43,453 bases of DNA from an uncultured Fidelibacterota bacterium (GCA_913054425.1 CAJXJG010000002.1:1-43453), one strand, 5' to 3'. Positions 25,128 to 34,574 are shown, counted from the stretch's first letter. The notes: generated by a model from the letters alone, not told the origin. Made by a program: numbers and translations.

Positions 25128-27205
25128 CATTTTTATCTCCTACTATTCTATGGGGATTGGCTGCAGCATCAATTCCAATTATTATTCATCTACTTAGTTT
25201 AAGGCACACACGTGATATAGAATTCAGCACCTTGTACTTCATCAAAGAACTAGAGCATAAAACCATTAGACGACTGAAATTGAGACAATTGCTTTTAGTT
25301 TTGATCAGGATATTAGTGATCGTTTGCCTGATCCTGATGGTTGCCCGTCCGGTACAGAAGGGGTTTGTACCCGGTTGGATGGCAGCAGAGAAGGAAACCA
25401 GGGTAATAATTTTTGTAGATAATTCTGCCAGTATGTCTCTTGTATCAAATGGAATTTCTCTATTGGAAAACGCCAAAGGATCTGTCTTGAAAATTGTAAA
25501 TTCCTTTGAAGGACAGACAACGGTAGAAGTTTATCAAACCAACCCGGTCAAACGTGTGTTCAATGGAAAACCGGGAAATACATCACTTCAGTATGATGTC
25601 GAGACCATTCCCCAGACATATTCTACAGATCATTTATGGGGTACAGTGAATTCCGTATTGCAAAGTCTTAATGTGAATGAACCGAACAGAGAATGTTTTA
25701 TATTGAGCGACATTCAGTCTTTACCGGAACCAGAATCCTGGTTAACCGAAATGAGTGCGGATACTACCCGTCCGCAATGGAGGTTTTACTGCCTTGGGCA
25801 GGAGAAACCCAAGGATAATTTATCCATCCGTCAAGTGTCCGCTGTAAGCCAGATTCGGCTGCCGAATCATCTCCTGAAGTTAAATACGAAAATTATAAAC
25901 GATGGTACTCTGGATAAAAGAAATCATCCTGTGGAATTATTCTTGAATGCAGAACGTCTTGGACAAGTTGTTTCATCCTTTCAGCCTGCCCAGTCAAAAG
26001 AGTTTATGTTTCAGGCATATCCCGGAAAAAGCGGGCTGATTAAAGGACGGATTGAATTGCTGGAGGATGATTTTGCATTTGATAATGCATGGACCTTTGA
26101 ACTGTCTATTCCGGAACAAATTTCCTGCACATTGGTGGGCCAAACTGCTGAGGAAATGTATCTTTTGGAAATGGGATTATCTTCAATTGATGATCGAGCG
26201 GGATTTTTGATGCTTGATTCTCGAGTAGACCCTGATCCGGAAAGATTGTACTTGGATGAAACGGATGTTTTAATCCTTCATAATCCCGGTAATTTATCAG
26301 ATAAGGCCGTAGAAGATATACAATCCTTCCTTCACCGGGGTGGTGGAGTAATCTGGTTTGCAGGAGACAAGCAGACCGAAAAATTATCACTTCATGCTAT
26401 TACTGCATTGAAGCTTCCCGAGTTTAAAGATCTCCATAAGTTGGGTGGAGAAGGATATTTTTCCGTGATTCCAGCTCAGGTCGATCACCCCATTCTCGCT
26501 GAATTAGAATTAAGGGATTTAAACCGTGAATTACCACAGGTATTCAGTTATCTGGAGTCTATCCCCCGAGAGAATCAGAATGAAATTCTAGTTTTGAATA
26601 ACGATCATCCATTCTTGCTTGAATTTTCTTCCAATGGAGGGAGAATCTATTACTTTACTTCCCTGATGGATTTAACGTGGAATGATCTTCCTGTACGAGG
26701 ACTTATGGTACCTTTACTCCACAGGATTTTACTCCTCCTTGCTACTGATGAATTCAATACAAAACCGGTTTTTGTGGATGAAGAAAAAATTGTTTCCATT
26801 GATCAGGAACATATGAATTCTCAATGGTCTCTGAAAACACCTTCGGGTAAAACCATTCTGTTAATTCCGGATTTTAACACCGAATCATTGAAAATCAACC
26901 AGACAAGTGAAATAGGATCTTATGATGTGTTATCAGACGAATATCCCTATACGTCCTTTTCCGCACTTTTATCTCCGTTAGAATATCCCTCCAGGCGGGC
27001 TGCCAAAACTGAGGTTTTGAACAATCTTCCCTCAGGTCAGGCGATCTGGATTGATCCTACAAAGAATTTATCAAAGGAACTTCAGAATGTCCGTTATGGA
27101 AAATCATTATGGCGAACTTTTCTCATCTTAGCAATTATTCTTCTTTTCCTTGAAACAATAATTGGCAAAGTAAAACCGGCAAGCATGAAAAATGGAGTTG
27201 AATAA
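25124..27205 (+). CDS. BatA-domain / VWA-like membrane protein
   Basis: The 693-residue protein begins with the BatA N-terminal domain: a first helix (about 6-24), IIIHLLSLRHTRDIEFSTL, and a second helix (about 56-75). A von Willebrand A-like region follows, with a metal-site motif DNSAS (99-103). A long extracytoplasmic part leads to a last helix near 668-685. BatA-type proteins occur in the FCB group and Planctomycetes and are linked to envelope stress or MoxR-type chaperone systems, but no MoxR gene is here. It overlaps the lipid-kinase gene by four bases and precedes hflX by two. The molecular role is not established. Confidence 0.83.
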   Translation: MTFLSPTILWGLAAASIPIIIHLLSLRHTRDIEFSTLYFIKELEHKTIRRLKLRQLLLVLIRILVIVCLILMVARPVQKGFVPGWMAAEKETRVIIFVDNSASMSLVSNGISLLENAKGSVLKIVNSFEGQTTVEVYQTNPVKRVFNGKPGNTSLQYDVETIPQTYSTDHLWGTVNSVLQSLNVNEPNRECFILSDIQSLPEPESWLTEMSADTTRPQWRFYCLGQEKPKDNLSIRQVSAVSQIRLPNHLLKLNTKIINDGTLDKRNHPVELFLNAERLGQVVSSFQPAQSKEFMFQAYPGKSGLIKGRIELLEDDFAFDNAWTFELSIPEQISCTLVGQTAEEMYLLEMGLSSIDDRAGFLMLDSRVDPDPERLYLDETDVLILHNPGNLSDKAVEDIQSFLHRGGGVIWFAGDKQTEKLSLHAITALKLPEFKDLHKLGGEGYFSVIPAQVDHPILAELELRDLNRELPQVFSYLESIPRENQNEILVLNNDHPFLLEFSSNGGRIYYFTSLMDLTWNDLPVRGLMVPLLHRILLLLATDEFNTKPVFVDEEKIVSIDQEHMNSQWSLKTPSGKTILLIPDFNTESLKINQTSEIGSYDVLSDEYPYTSFSALLSPLEYPSRRAAKTEVLNNLPSGQAIWIDPTKNLSKELQNVRYGKSLWRTFLILAIILLFLETIIGKVKPASMKNGVE

Positions 27206-27207
27206 CT

Positions 27208-28473
27208 GTGTCTTTTGAAACAGGAAAATTGGAAAGGGCGATTTTAGTCGGAGCAATATTCGGTAAAAATGATGAACAATCTGTTGCTGAACATTTAGAT
27301 GAGATGGAACTCCTTTCTGAAACAGCAGGTGCTGAAGTTGTAGGGAGAGTCACCCAGAAGGTATCAAAGATAAACCCTGCTTTTTTTATTGGTAAGGGAA
27401 AAGCTGAGCAGATTGTTCGGCAGGCCAAAGAATTAGATGCCAATTTACTGATTTTTGATGATGATTTAAGTCCAGCCCAGACAAAGAATTTCCAAAAGCT
27501 TGCTGATAATCTGAAGGTTATTGATCGAAGCGCTTTGATCCTGGATATATTCAGGAAACATGCAAAAACCAAGGAAGCCAAGACACAGGTCGAATTAGCT
27601 CACCTTCAATATATTCTTCCCCGGCTCACCCGGATGTGGACACATCTGGAGCGGCAGATGGGCGGGATCGGAACCCGCGCCGGTGCTGGTGAGACACAAA
27701 TCGAAGTAGACCGAAGACTCGTTCGGCAACGGATTGGAAAGTTGAAAAAGGAACTCAAACGGATAGATAGGGAACGGGTTACACAGGGGAAACGACGGAA
27801 AGATCTATTCAAGGTTGCCATAGTTGGCTATACAAACGCAGGAAAATCAACACTCATGCAGGCGCTCACCGGAGAGGAAGTTTTTATACAGGACCAATTA
27901 TTTGCCACTTTGGACACAACAATTCGATCCGTTTCATTCAATGGTACTCAAAAATTTCTTTTGAGCGATACAGTTGGGTTTATCCGAAAACTTCCCCATC
28001 ACCTGGTAGCAAGTTTTCGCAGTACCCTGAAAGAAGTTATTGACGGGGACCTGATTCTGATTGTGCTGGATGCATCTTCCCAACAGGTCATGGAACACCT
28101 TGAAACAATTCATACTGTTTTGGAGGAACTCAAAGCAGACAAACATAAAACTTTATTAGTGCTTAACAAAATTGATTTGATTCATGGAAGCGCAAGGATG
28201 GCCTACTTGAAGCGAATTTTCCCTGAGGGAATACTGATATCCGCACGCAGCCAACTACGGATTGACCAGTTGATGAAAAATATTACCAGGGTCATGGATG
28301 AAACCTCTCAGACTGTGAACGTATTTTTTTCATTTGAGCAAGGAAGAGAACTTGCTGTTGCCCAGGAAGGGGTTGAGGTGTTGGAGCGGTCGTATGATGA
28401 TGATGGCATTCGGTTGAAAATTCGCGGGTCTCCTCAGCGAATTAACCAGATAATTCTCTCCACTGAAAAATAA
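27208..28473 (+). CDS. hflX: Ribosome-associated GTPase HflX
   Basis: The 421 residues have the HflX N-terminal nucleotide-binding domain, the glycine-rich linker GGIGTRAGAGETQIE, and a GTPase domain with GYTNAGKS (207-214), DTVGFIRKLPH and NKID. HflX splits stalled 70S ribosomes, especially after heat shock. The start is a GTG at 27208, two bases after the preceding stop. A strong hairpin terminator follows at 28483. Together with arfB, two ribosome-rescue functions lie within 7 kb. Confidence 0.96.
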   Translation: MSFETGKLERAILVGAIFGKNDEQSVAEHLDEMELLSETAGAEVVGRVTQKVSKINPAFFIGKGKAEQIVRQAKELDANLLIFDDDLSPAQTKNFQKLADNLKVIDRSALILDIFRKHAKTKEAKTQVELAHLQYILPRLTRMWTHLERQMGGIGTRAGAGETQIEVDRRLVRQRIGKLKKELKRIDRERVTQGKRRKDLFKVAIVGYTNAGKSTLMQALTGEEVFIQDQLFATLDTTIRSVSFNGTQKFLLSDTVGFIRKLPHHLVASFRSTLKEVIDGDLILIVLDASSQQVMEHLETIHTVLEELKADKHKTLLVLNKIDLIHGSARMAYLKRIFPEGILISARSQLRIDQLMKNITRVMDETSQTVNVFFSFEQGRELAVAQEGVEVLERSYDDDGIRLKIRGSPQRINQIILSTEK

Positions 28474-28482
28474 GACAATAAA

Positions 28483-28514
28483 AAGAAAGCCCTCTAGTTT
28501 TGGAGGGCTTTCTT
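28483..28514. terminator. Rho-independent terminator, probably bidirectional
   Basis: A perfect 12-bp stem (28483-28494 with 28503-28514) encloses an eight-base loop, ten bases after hflX. The plus-strand tail is CTTTCTT inside the 3' arm. Reading the minus strand, the stem is followed by a longer T-rich tract (TTTCTTTTTATT), so it could also stop transcripts arriving from the symporter gene at 28928. Confidence 0.9.
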
Positions 28515-28927
28515 AACCTGTTTCAGGCAGTTATTCAGGACCGCTATTTACATGTTGGGATGCCTCCCGAATACAGCAAACTTCCTTCATCCGCTAGTTT
28601 GCGGAAAGGCCCGTTTTTTGCATTCGGAGTACAGCTTCCAAGATTTTGATACTGAAGATCCTGAATTAACAGATCCCGAAACAGGAATTGTCAATAAACC
28701 TTGATGAAATTACGTACTTCTCCGGCTTTTTCAAACTAGGAATATCTTATTAGTTTAACGAATAAACTCACCGGAGGACGGCGAATTCAATCCACTAACT
28801 TTTGTTATTACTAAAATCTTCATTTTTTACTCAAATCTCAAATTTACCGCACAAGTTTAGCCGTCCGGTGGAGTGAGGGTTAGGCTTGTGTTTTATTTGG
28901 TTTATTATATTTTTTAAATAATCCCAA
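28515..28927. other. Gene-poor intergenic stretch with RNA-structure potential
   Basis: This 413-base stretch lies between the hflX terminator and the convergent symporter gene. It has no recognised gene. A 50-codon plus-strand ORF (28552-28704) has no ribosome-binding site and no recognised family. The right part holds a 6-bp hairpin (28752-28757 with 28763-28768), a GC-rich segment (28769-28782) complementary to 28860-28870, and a 13-pair stem including G-U pairs (28850-28862 with 28878-28890) followed by a T-rich run. Function is unknown. Confidence 0.6.
28850..28900 (+). terminator. Candidate hairpin plus T-rich tail (plus strand)
   Basis: CACAAGTTTAGCC (28850-28862) pairs with GGTTAGGCTTGTG (28878-28890) along 13 positions if G-U pairs are allowed on the plus-strand RNA; the minus-strand version has three A-C mismatches. 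TTTTATTTGG follows. It may be a terminator or part of a structured RNA; no plus-strand gene directly upstream needs it. Confidence 0.4.
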
Positions 28928-30163
28928 TTATTTCTCCGAATATAAGTTGGTCTCACCTTCGCTTTTTGCTACAATCACTGCGCCAATACTGTCGCTGGTA
29001 ACGTTCACCATGGTGCGGAACATATCCAGGGGGCGATCAACGGCAAGCATGGTTCCAACAATGACTGCTGCTCCGGGATGGTTGCCCAAGCCCACAGCAT
29101 CCAAAACGATAAAAATCATCACCAGTCCTGCTGAAGGAATCGCCGCCGCGCCTACAGAAGCCAGGAAAGCGATAAGGACAACCACGACCTGCTGTGAAAT
29201 GGAAAGATCAATTCCCAGCGCCTGGGAAATGAACAGAACACCAGCGCATTCGTACAGGGCAGTGCCGTCCATGTTGATGGTTGCTCCCAATGGCAAGACA
29301 AAACTGGTGGTACGGTTTGATACCCCCACATTATTTTCCACACAATTGATTGTGACCGGAAGTGTTGCACCGGAAGAACTGGTTGAAAACGCTGTGGCAA
29401 AAGCGGAAGCCATGGCTTTCCAGTGTTTTATGGGATTGATCTTTGTAAAGATGAAAAATATCAGTGGTAGAATAACCAGGAAATGAATTGAGAGCCCGAT
29501 GGTTATGGTGATCATATATTTCCCCACAGCTTTGAAAATATCCAAACCTGAATTTGCAACTGCCGTTGTGATGAGCCCGAAAACGCCAATAGGGAGGAGG
29601 GCAATAATTCCCTGTGTCAGTTTCATCATGGCTTTGAAACCGTAGTCAAAAAAATTGGTCAAAAATTCCTGCGGTTTCCCGGAAAGACGGGTAATGGAAA
29701 AGCCGAAAAGAATGGACCAGAAAATTATACCGAGCATATCTCCTTCCACCGCCGCCCTGATTGGATTCAGGGGAATCATGCGAATCAAGATTCCCCCCAG
29801 GGAATCAGGTTTGTGCAAGGTAGCGGGATCAAAATCTCCGCCTATACCTGAAAGTTCAATCCCAACTCCCGGCTTGATAAGGTTGGTGAGAGTCAGCCCC
29901 ACCAGAATGGCAAGGATGGATGTTAAAAAATAATAACCGAACGTTTTTGCACCCATTCGTCCGAGGGTTTTACTGTCGCCAAGACTTGCCACCCCGCTGG
30001 TGATGGAAAAAATGATGAGCGGAACAATGATCATTTTCAACAGGCGCATAAAAATGGTTCCTAGAGGTGCTACTATCGTTGATTTTTCGCCCATAATAAG
30101 GGCGAATGCTATACCCAGGGACATGGCAATAAAAACCTGCCAATGAAGTTTCAGTTTAAACAT
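28928..30163 (-). CDS. Dicarboxylate/amino acid:cation symporter (DAACS/GltP family)
   Basis: The 411-residue protein has the glutamate-transporter fold. It shows the hairpin-1 motif SSSGATLP, the TM7 motif NMDGTALY, and a second hairpin region with AAIPSAGLVM. These bind the carboxylate substrate and coupling cations. It imports glutamate, aspartate or C4-dicarboxylates with Na+ or H+. The ATG at 30163 is 51 bases downstream of the YyaL-type gene on the same strand, so the two may share a transcript. Its own downstream flank is the structured intergenic region. Confidence 0.94.
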   Translation of the reverse strand: MFKLKLHWQVFIAMSLGIAFALIMGEKSTIVAPLGTIFMRLLKMIIVPLIIFSITSGVASLGDSKTLGRMGAKTFGYYFLTSILAILVGLTLTNLIKPGVGIELSGIGGDFDPATLHKPDSLGGILIRMIPLNPIRAAVEGDMLGIIFWSILFGFSITRLSGKPQEFLTNFFDYGFKAMMKLTQGIIALLPIGVFGLITTAVANSGLDIFKAVGKYMITITIGLSIHFLVILPLIFFIFTKINPIKHWKAMASAFATAFSTSSSGATLPVTINCVENNVGVSNRTTSFVLPLGATINMDGTALYECAGVLFISQALGIDLSISQQVVVVLIAFLASVGAAAIPSAGLVMIFIVLDAVGLGNHPGAAVIVGTMLAVDRPLDMFRTMVNVTSDSIGAVIVAKSEGETNLYSEK

Positions 30164-30214
30164 TTGTGTACTATTCCTTCAAATTGAAATACAGTTTAAC
30201 GATTTGGATACCAA

Positions 30215-32374
30215 TCAATTTTTGATTAAGTCCATTGTTTTGGAAAGATCGGTGGTAGGAAGTTTACAGGAAAAATTTTCACAAATATACGCTGTCGCTT
30301 TTCCTCCCAGGGTTGTCTGGGATTCTGTCCATGGCGCAAGGGTGGAAAGAACAGAATTTTTATTTGACATATCCTTGAATAGAATAATTTTGTTCGGTTC
30401 ATAGTATGAATTAACAGCAGTGAGAAATTGCATTGATTCCTCCTGGTTTGAATTTCCTACAATGACTATTTCTTTTGGGGAATCTGTTTCGAATATATAG
30501 CCCAGCAACATGGCAGAAAACCCTCTTGATGATCTTTCAATATCTTTTGAAAATATTTTCAGGATTGTCTCTGCCATCCCAGCCCATTTCATGTCCCCTG
30601 TAATCCGTGCCAGGCGGTGTAATAGACCAACGGCAATGGAGTTCCCAGAGGGAATAGCTCCGTCATAACCTGTTTTTGCACGGGTGATCAGCTTTTCAGC
30701 ATTTTTACTTCCCAAAAAGAATCCGCCGTCTGCTTCATCCCAGAAATTATTTACTAATACATTAGAAAGGTTTAATGCTTCCTGGAGATACACTTCCTCG
30801 AACCCGGCTTCATACAGTTCAAGCAGCCCCCAGATGACAAACACATAATCATCCAGGTGAGCCTGAAGTCCTGCATTCTCCTGGCGATAGCGCTTCAATA
30901 AACGTCCGTCTTTTAGCCGGAGATTCTTCAAAATAAAATCCGCCCCTTTTTTAGCAGCGTTGTAATATTCCGGGGAATTCAAGGCAACCGAACCTTTTGC
31001 CAGGGATGCGATCATGAGTCCATTCCAATCCGTGAGTATCTTGTCGTCTTTAAGAGGATGAATGCGTTCCTCCCGTACCTCAAAAAGGGTTTTTCTGTGT
31101 TTTTCCATAAAATCAAGGTCAACTTCTTCAATCGGGGTTATGATATGAGGGATATTTCGTGCCGTCTTCTGGCTGCCGGCTTCATCACGAAAATTACCTT
31201 CGGGCCTTATATTCAGCAGGAGATTAAACTTTGCACTTGCTTCCACTCCCAATATGGATTTGACTTCATCAGTTGTCCATAAGTAAAATTTTCCTTCTTC
31301 TCCTTCGCTGTCCGCATCTTCAGCAGAGAAAAACCCCCCGTCAGGACTGGTCATATCCCTGAGTACGTAGGTGTAGATCTCCCTGACTGTCCTTCCATAT
31401 TCTTCCTTACCGGTAATCTGAAAAGCTTCCAGGTAAGCCATAGAGATCATTGCCTGGTCGTAGAGCATTTTTTCAAAGTGGGGAAGGAGCCATCTCTTAT
31501 CCGTTGAGTAGCGATGAAAACCAAATCCGATGTGATCCCAGATTCCTCCCTTCCTCATATTTTGGAGTGTTGTCTCCACCATGGTTAACGCTTCTTTATT
31601 TTTTGTCATGTGATAGTATCGCAGGAGAAAAAGGAGATTATGGGGTGAAGGAAATTTTGGCGCTCTCCCAAATCCGCCCATAGCTGAATCGAATGAATTT
31701 GTGAACGCAATAAAAGTTTTAGTGAGTATTTCAGGAGTTAAAGATTCTCCCCCGGATTTTGAATTAGCTTGGTCAAGGTAGCGCTTTATTTTATTTATAC
31801 TATCCGAAAGTTCCAGTTTTCGATTTTTCCAGGCGTCAGCCAGGAATGGTATTAATTGCATCATGCCCGGACGGTTGCCCTGTCCGGATTTTGGGAAATA
31901 TGTTCCGGCAAAAAATGGTTCTTTACTGGGGGTCATTACAATTGTCAGGGGCCAGCCTCCTCTTCCGGTCATTGCCTGGCATACTGACATATAAACATGA
32001 TCAATCTCCGGCAGTTCTTCCCGATCAACTTTAATACAAACAAAATTATCGTTCATGAGTTGCGCTACTTCTTCATCCTCAAATGATTCGTGTTCCATCA
32101 CATGGCACCAGTGACAGGTGGAATACCCAATGGATAAGAAGATTGGCTTGTCACGTTTTCTTGCTTCACGAAAGGCTTCTTCACCCCATGGATACCAATC
32201 TACGGGATTATCAGCGTGCTGTAGTAAATAAGGACTGGATTCTTGAGAAAGTCTGTTCATATGTTTACTTGAATGTTTTGTACTTGACTGCGATCCCGCA
32301 TCCGATGAACAGCTTATGAATAGAGCCAGGGCAAAGATGAAGGGTTTTGGCGGTGTTCGTTTCATGGATACCAT
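30215..32374 (-). CDS. YyaL/SSP411-type thioredoxin-domain protein, probable lipoprotein
   Basis: The 719 residues begin with a signal ending FISC (Cys22), a plausible lipobox. A DUF255 thioredoxin-like domain follows (about 38-200), opening with NRLSQESSPYLLQHADNPVDW and containing the CHWC motif (87-90). The remainder is an (alpha/alpha)-barrel-like region typical of the family, with GGFGRAPKFP and WLLPHFEKMLYDQA. The reaction is not established for bacterial members; the fold suggests a sugar epimerase/isomerase-like barrel fused to a redox domain. A second ATG at 32365 would remove three residues. It is divergent from the symporter gene at 32527. Confidence 0.9.
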   Translation of the reverse strand: MVSMKRTPPKPFIFALALFISCSSDAGSQSSTKHSSKHMNRLSQESSPYLLQHADNPVDWYPWGEEAFREARKRDKPIFLSIGYSTCHWCHVMEHESFEDEEVAQLMNDNFVCIKVDREELPEIDHVYMSVCQAMTGRGGWPLTIVMTPSKEPFFAGTYFPKSGQGNRPGMMQLIPFLADAWKNRKLELSDSINKIKRYLDQANSKSGGESLTPEILTKTFIAFTNSFDSAMGGFGRAPKFPSPHNLLFLLRYYHMTKNKEALTMVETTLQNMRKGGIWDHIGFGFHRYSTDKRWLLPHFEKMLYDQAMISMAYLEAFQITGKEEYGRTVREIYTYVLRDMTSPDGGFFSAEDADSEGEEGKFYLWTTDEVKSILGVEASAKFNLLLNIRPEGNFRDEAGSQKTARNIPHIITPIEEVDLDFMEKHRKTLFEVREERIHPLKDDKILTDWNGLMIASLAKGSVALNSPEYYNAAKKGADFILKNLRLKDGRLLKRYRQENAGLQAHLDDYVFVIWGLLELYEAGFEEVYLQEALNLSNVLVNNFWDEADGGFFLGSKNAEKLITRAKTGYDGAIPSGNSIAVGLLHRLARITGDMKWAGMAETILKIFSKDIERSSRGFSAMLLGYIFETDSPKEIVIVGNSNQEESMQFLTAVNSYYEPNKIILFKDMSNKNSVLSTLAPWTESQTTLGGKATAYICENFSCKLPTTDLSKTMDLIKN

Positions 32375-32526
32375 AGAAAATCGAGAATAGTTGGTGTAAG
32401 ATTACAATCCTATTTGAATAAATACTAACGGTTTTAACCGAAATCATCCTAATTTTTACCGGGTGCTGACACAATAATTTAAAAGGTAGAGAATCAAAAT
32501 GCTATTAATAAACCTAGAGGAATAAA

Positions 32527-33960
32527 ATGCTTTACCTTACAATCATTTCGATTTATTTATTTCTGTTAATAGGTGTGGGAATCTACAAATCCAGCCATGT
32601 GAAGACCCAAATGGATTTTTCAGTTGCTGGACGAAGTCTTACTCCCTGGATTTTAGTTGGTACGATGTTGGCAACTTGGATTGGTACGGGCTCAATCCTG
32701 GGGAATGCTGGAGAAACCTATTCAACCGGTTTGGCAGCTTTGATCCTTCCTATTGGCGGAACCTTAGGAATAATCCTGCTTACACAAATTGCGGGACGCG
32801 TTCGCACGTTTGAAAAATTTACTGTGCCTGAGATCATTGGAGAACGATATGGTTCTGTTGCCCGGTTATTGAGTGTCATTGCCTTGGTGCTGGCATATAT
32901 GGTAATCGTTAGTTACCAGTTTAACGCCGGCGGTGCAGTAATTGAAACAGTTCTCACCGATGAGTCCGGTCATTCCCTGATCTCATCAGGAACAGCTACA
33001 ATTATTGCTGCGGTGTTTATAATAGCTTACACTATGCTGGCAGGATTATTCAGCGTTGCCTACACAGATGTGGCAAACGGTATCATTATGACTCTTTCGC
33101 TGCTCATCGCCTTCCCGATTCTCTGGGTAAAAGCTGGTGGGTGGAGCGGGATGGAAACAGCTTTTGTCAATATGGGAAAACCCGAGCACATGCAATTTTT
33201 TGGTGTATACTCTCCCATGGATGTTCTCAATTTCTGTTTACCGCCGTTTTTACTGGTCTTGGGGGATGCCAACATGTATCAGCGCTTTTTTGCCAGTAAA
33301 AATGCGGAAGGAGCAAAATTTGCAACAAAGGTACTTATTTTTGCAGTACTGGCGGTAGAAATACTCATCATCGCTTCAGCCTGGGTGAGTTCAAGCATGA
33401 TTCCTGATGCGGAAGTAGGAAAACATGTGTTAATTTTTGCTGCCCACAGGTTTTTACCACCATTTTTAGGCGCCATCATGATGACAACCATAGTTGGTAT
33501 TATTATTTCCACTGCTGATTCCTACCTGCTGGTACCCGCAACTACACTCATGCGTGATGTTTACCAGATTTATATCAATCCAAAAGCCAGTGAGACGAAA
33601 ATCGTTTTACTGAGTCGCCTGTTGGTGCTTGGGCTTGGTATTATAGCATACGTTGTTTCATTGAAATTTTCTGAATCAACCGGGTTTTTTGAAAAAGCGC
33701 TTTATGCCTATACAATCTATGGTGCAGCCATTACACCCTCGTTAGTGGCAGCGCTGTTCTGGAAAGGAGCAACTAAAGAGGGTGCGATTGTATCGATCAT
33801 TTCCGGGACTTTAATGACCCTGGCATGGAAGGAAGCCGGTTTTATTCAGAATTGGGTTCCGGTACAAATATATTCAAATGTTGATGAGGTACTCCCCGCA
33901 ATTTTTATATCGGTTTTCAGCCTGGTGGTTGTGAGTTTGATTACAAAGAAAAAGTATTAA
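32527..33960 (+). CDS. Sodium:solute symporter (SSS family)
   Basis: The 477-residue protein has about 13 membrane segments. Family features are FSVAGRSLTPWILVGTMLAT in helix 1-2, FTVPEIIGERYG in the following loop and IISTADSYLLVPATTL at the sodium-site helix. The substrate is unknown; the sequence differs clearly from the PutP-type gene at the left edge. The ATG has AGAGG seven bases upstream. A nine-codon reading frame (32499-32525) ends one base before this start. The stop overlaps the convergent GNAT gene by four bases. Confidence 0.93.
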   Translation: MLYLTIISIYLFLLIGVGIYKSSHVKTQMDFSVAGRSLTPWILVGTMLATWIGTGSILGNAGETYSTGLAALILPIGGTLGIILLTQIAGRVRTFEKFTVPEIIGERYGSVARLLSVIALVLAYMVIVSYQFNAGGAVIETVLTDESGHSLISSGTATIIAAVFIIAYTMLAGLFSVAYTDVANGIIMTLSLLIAFPILWVKAGGWSGMETAFVNMGKPEHMQFFGVYSPMDVLNFCLPPFLLVLGDANMYQRFFASKNAEGAKFATKVLIFAVLAVEILIIASAWVSSSMIPDAEVGKHVLIFAAHRFLPPFLGAIMMTTIVGIIISTADSYLLVPATTLMRDVYQIYINPKASETKIVLLSRLLVLGLGIIAYVVSLKFSESTGFFEKALYAYTIYGAAITPSLVAALFWKGATKEGAIVSIISGTLMTLAWKEAGFIQNWVPVQIYSNVDEVLPAIFISVFSLVVVSLITKKKY

Positions 33961-34574
33961 ACTTTTTCTACCAGCGGGGGATTATTTTTCTGCAGTTGAG
34001 ACTTATTTGGATCTAAATCCCGCCGGTAGTATTCGAACGTTTTACCAGTATCCTGCCAATTGTCTACCCGGTTTACAATTTTGATTTCTCCAGAAAACCG
34101 GGAGGAAACTCCTAGTATGACGTGTCCCGTAACGTAGCGAATTGTTAGACGTTTTTTAGCCCAGCTCAGGTACACGCGCTTCAACATTTTCGCGTATCCA
34201 TTATTCTTATATTGGGCCATGATTAAAAAAGCATAAGTATAAAGGGTATTCTCTTTTCCAAAATTTTCATCAAGACGTGCCCAAGGTTCGTGACTCAACT
34301 CTTCAAGGGGAACTCCGATAATGTAACCAATGATTTCTCCCCGGTAGCGGACAATGAAGGGTAAGGAACCCGGTTTATTAAAGTATTTTTGTATAGTTGT
34401 TTTTGTAAGGACTGCTTTTTCTCCAAACTGACTTTTAAGATGTTTAGAAATTTCTATTAGAATGGGATAATCATTTTGACCAACATGTTCGAGCAGTTCA
34501 ATTTGGAATACTCCGCTTGAGGCAATAACCCGGGTTTTAGATTTAGATTCAGTACTAAAAGACAGTTGATTCAC
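33957..34574 (-). CDS. GNAT-family N-acetyltransferase-like protein
   Basis: The 205-residue protein shows a GNAT core: a strand FIVRYRGEIIGYIIGVP, then YTYAFLIMAQYKNNGYAKML, where the NNGYAK turn matches the acetyl-CoA pyrophosphate-binding loop (motif A), and a helix after it. The first about 25 residues and the last about 20 look unstructured. The substrate is unknown. It is convergent with the symporter gene, sharing TTAA so that each strand reads TAA, and divergent from pyrF across 134 bases. Confidence 0.75.
   Translation of the reverse strand: MNQLSFSTESKSKTRVIASSGVFQIELLEHVGQNDYPILIEISKHLKSQFGEKAVLTKTTIQKYFNKPGSLPFIVRYRGEIIGYIIGVPLEELSHEPWARLDENFGKENTLYTYAFLIMAQYKNNGYAKMLKRVYLSWAKKRLTIRYVTGHVILGVSSRFSGEIKIVNRVDNWQDTGKTFEYYRRDLDPNKSQLQKNNPPLVEKV

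Noticed and set aside
27135..27581. 148-codon minus-strand ORF opposite hflX
   Set aside because: It lies fully against hflX and the BatA-domain gene end, with low-complexity Ser/Phe-rich translation and no recognisable family.
28947..29486. 179-codon plus-strand ORF opposite the dicarboxylate symporter
   Set aside because: It is a codon-bias shadow of a well-supported membrane transporter gene; its translation shows no domain and no ribosome-binding site.
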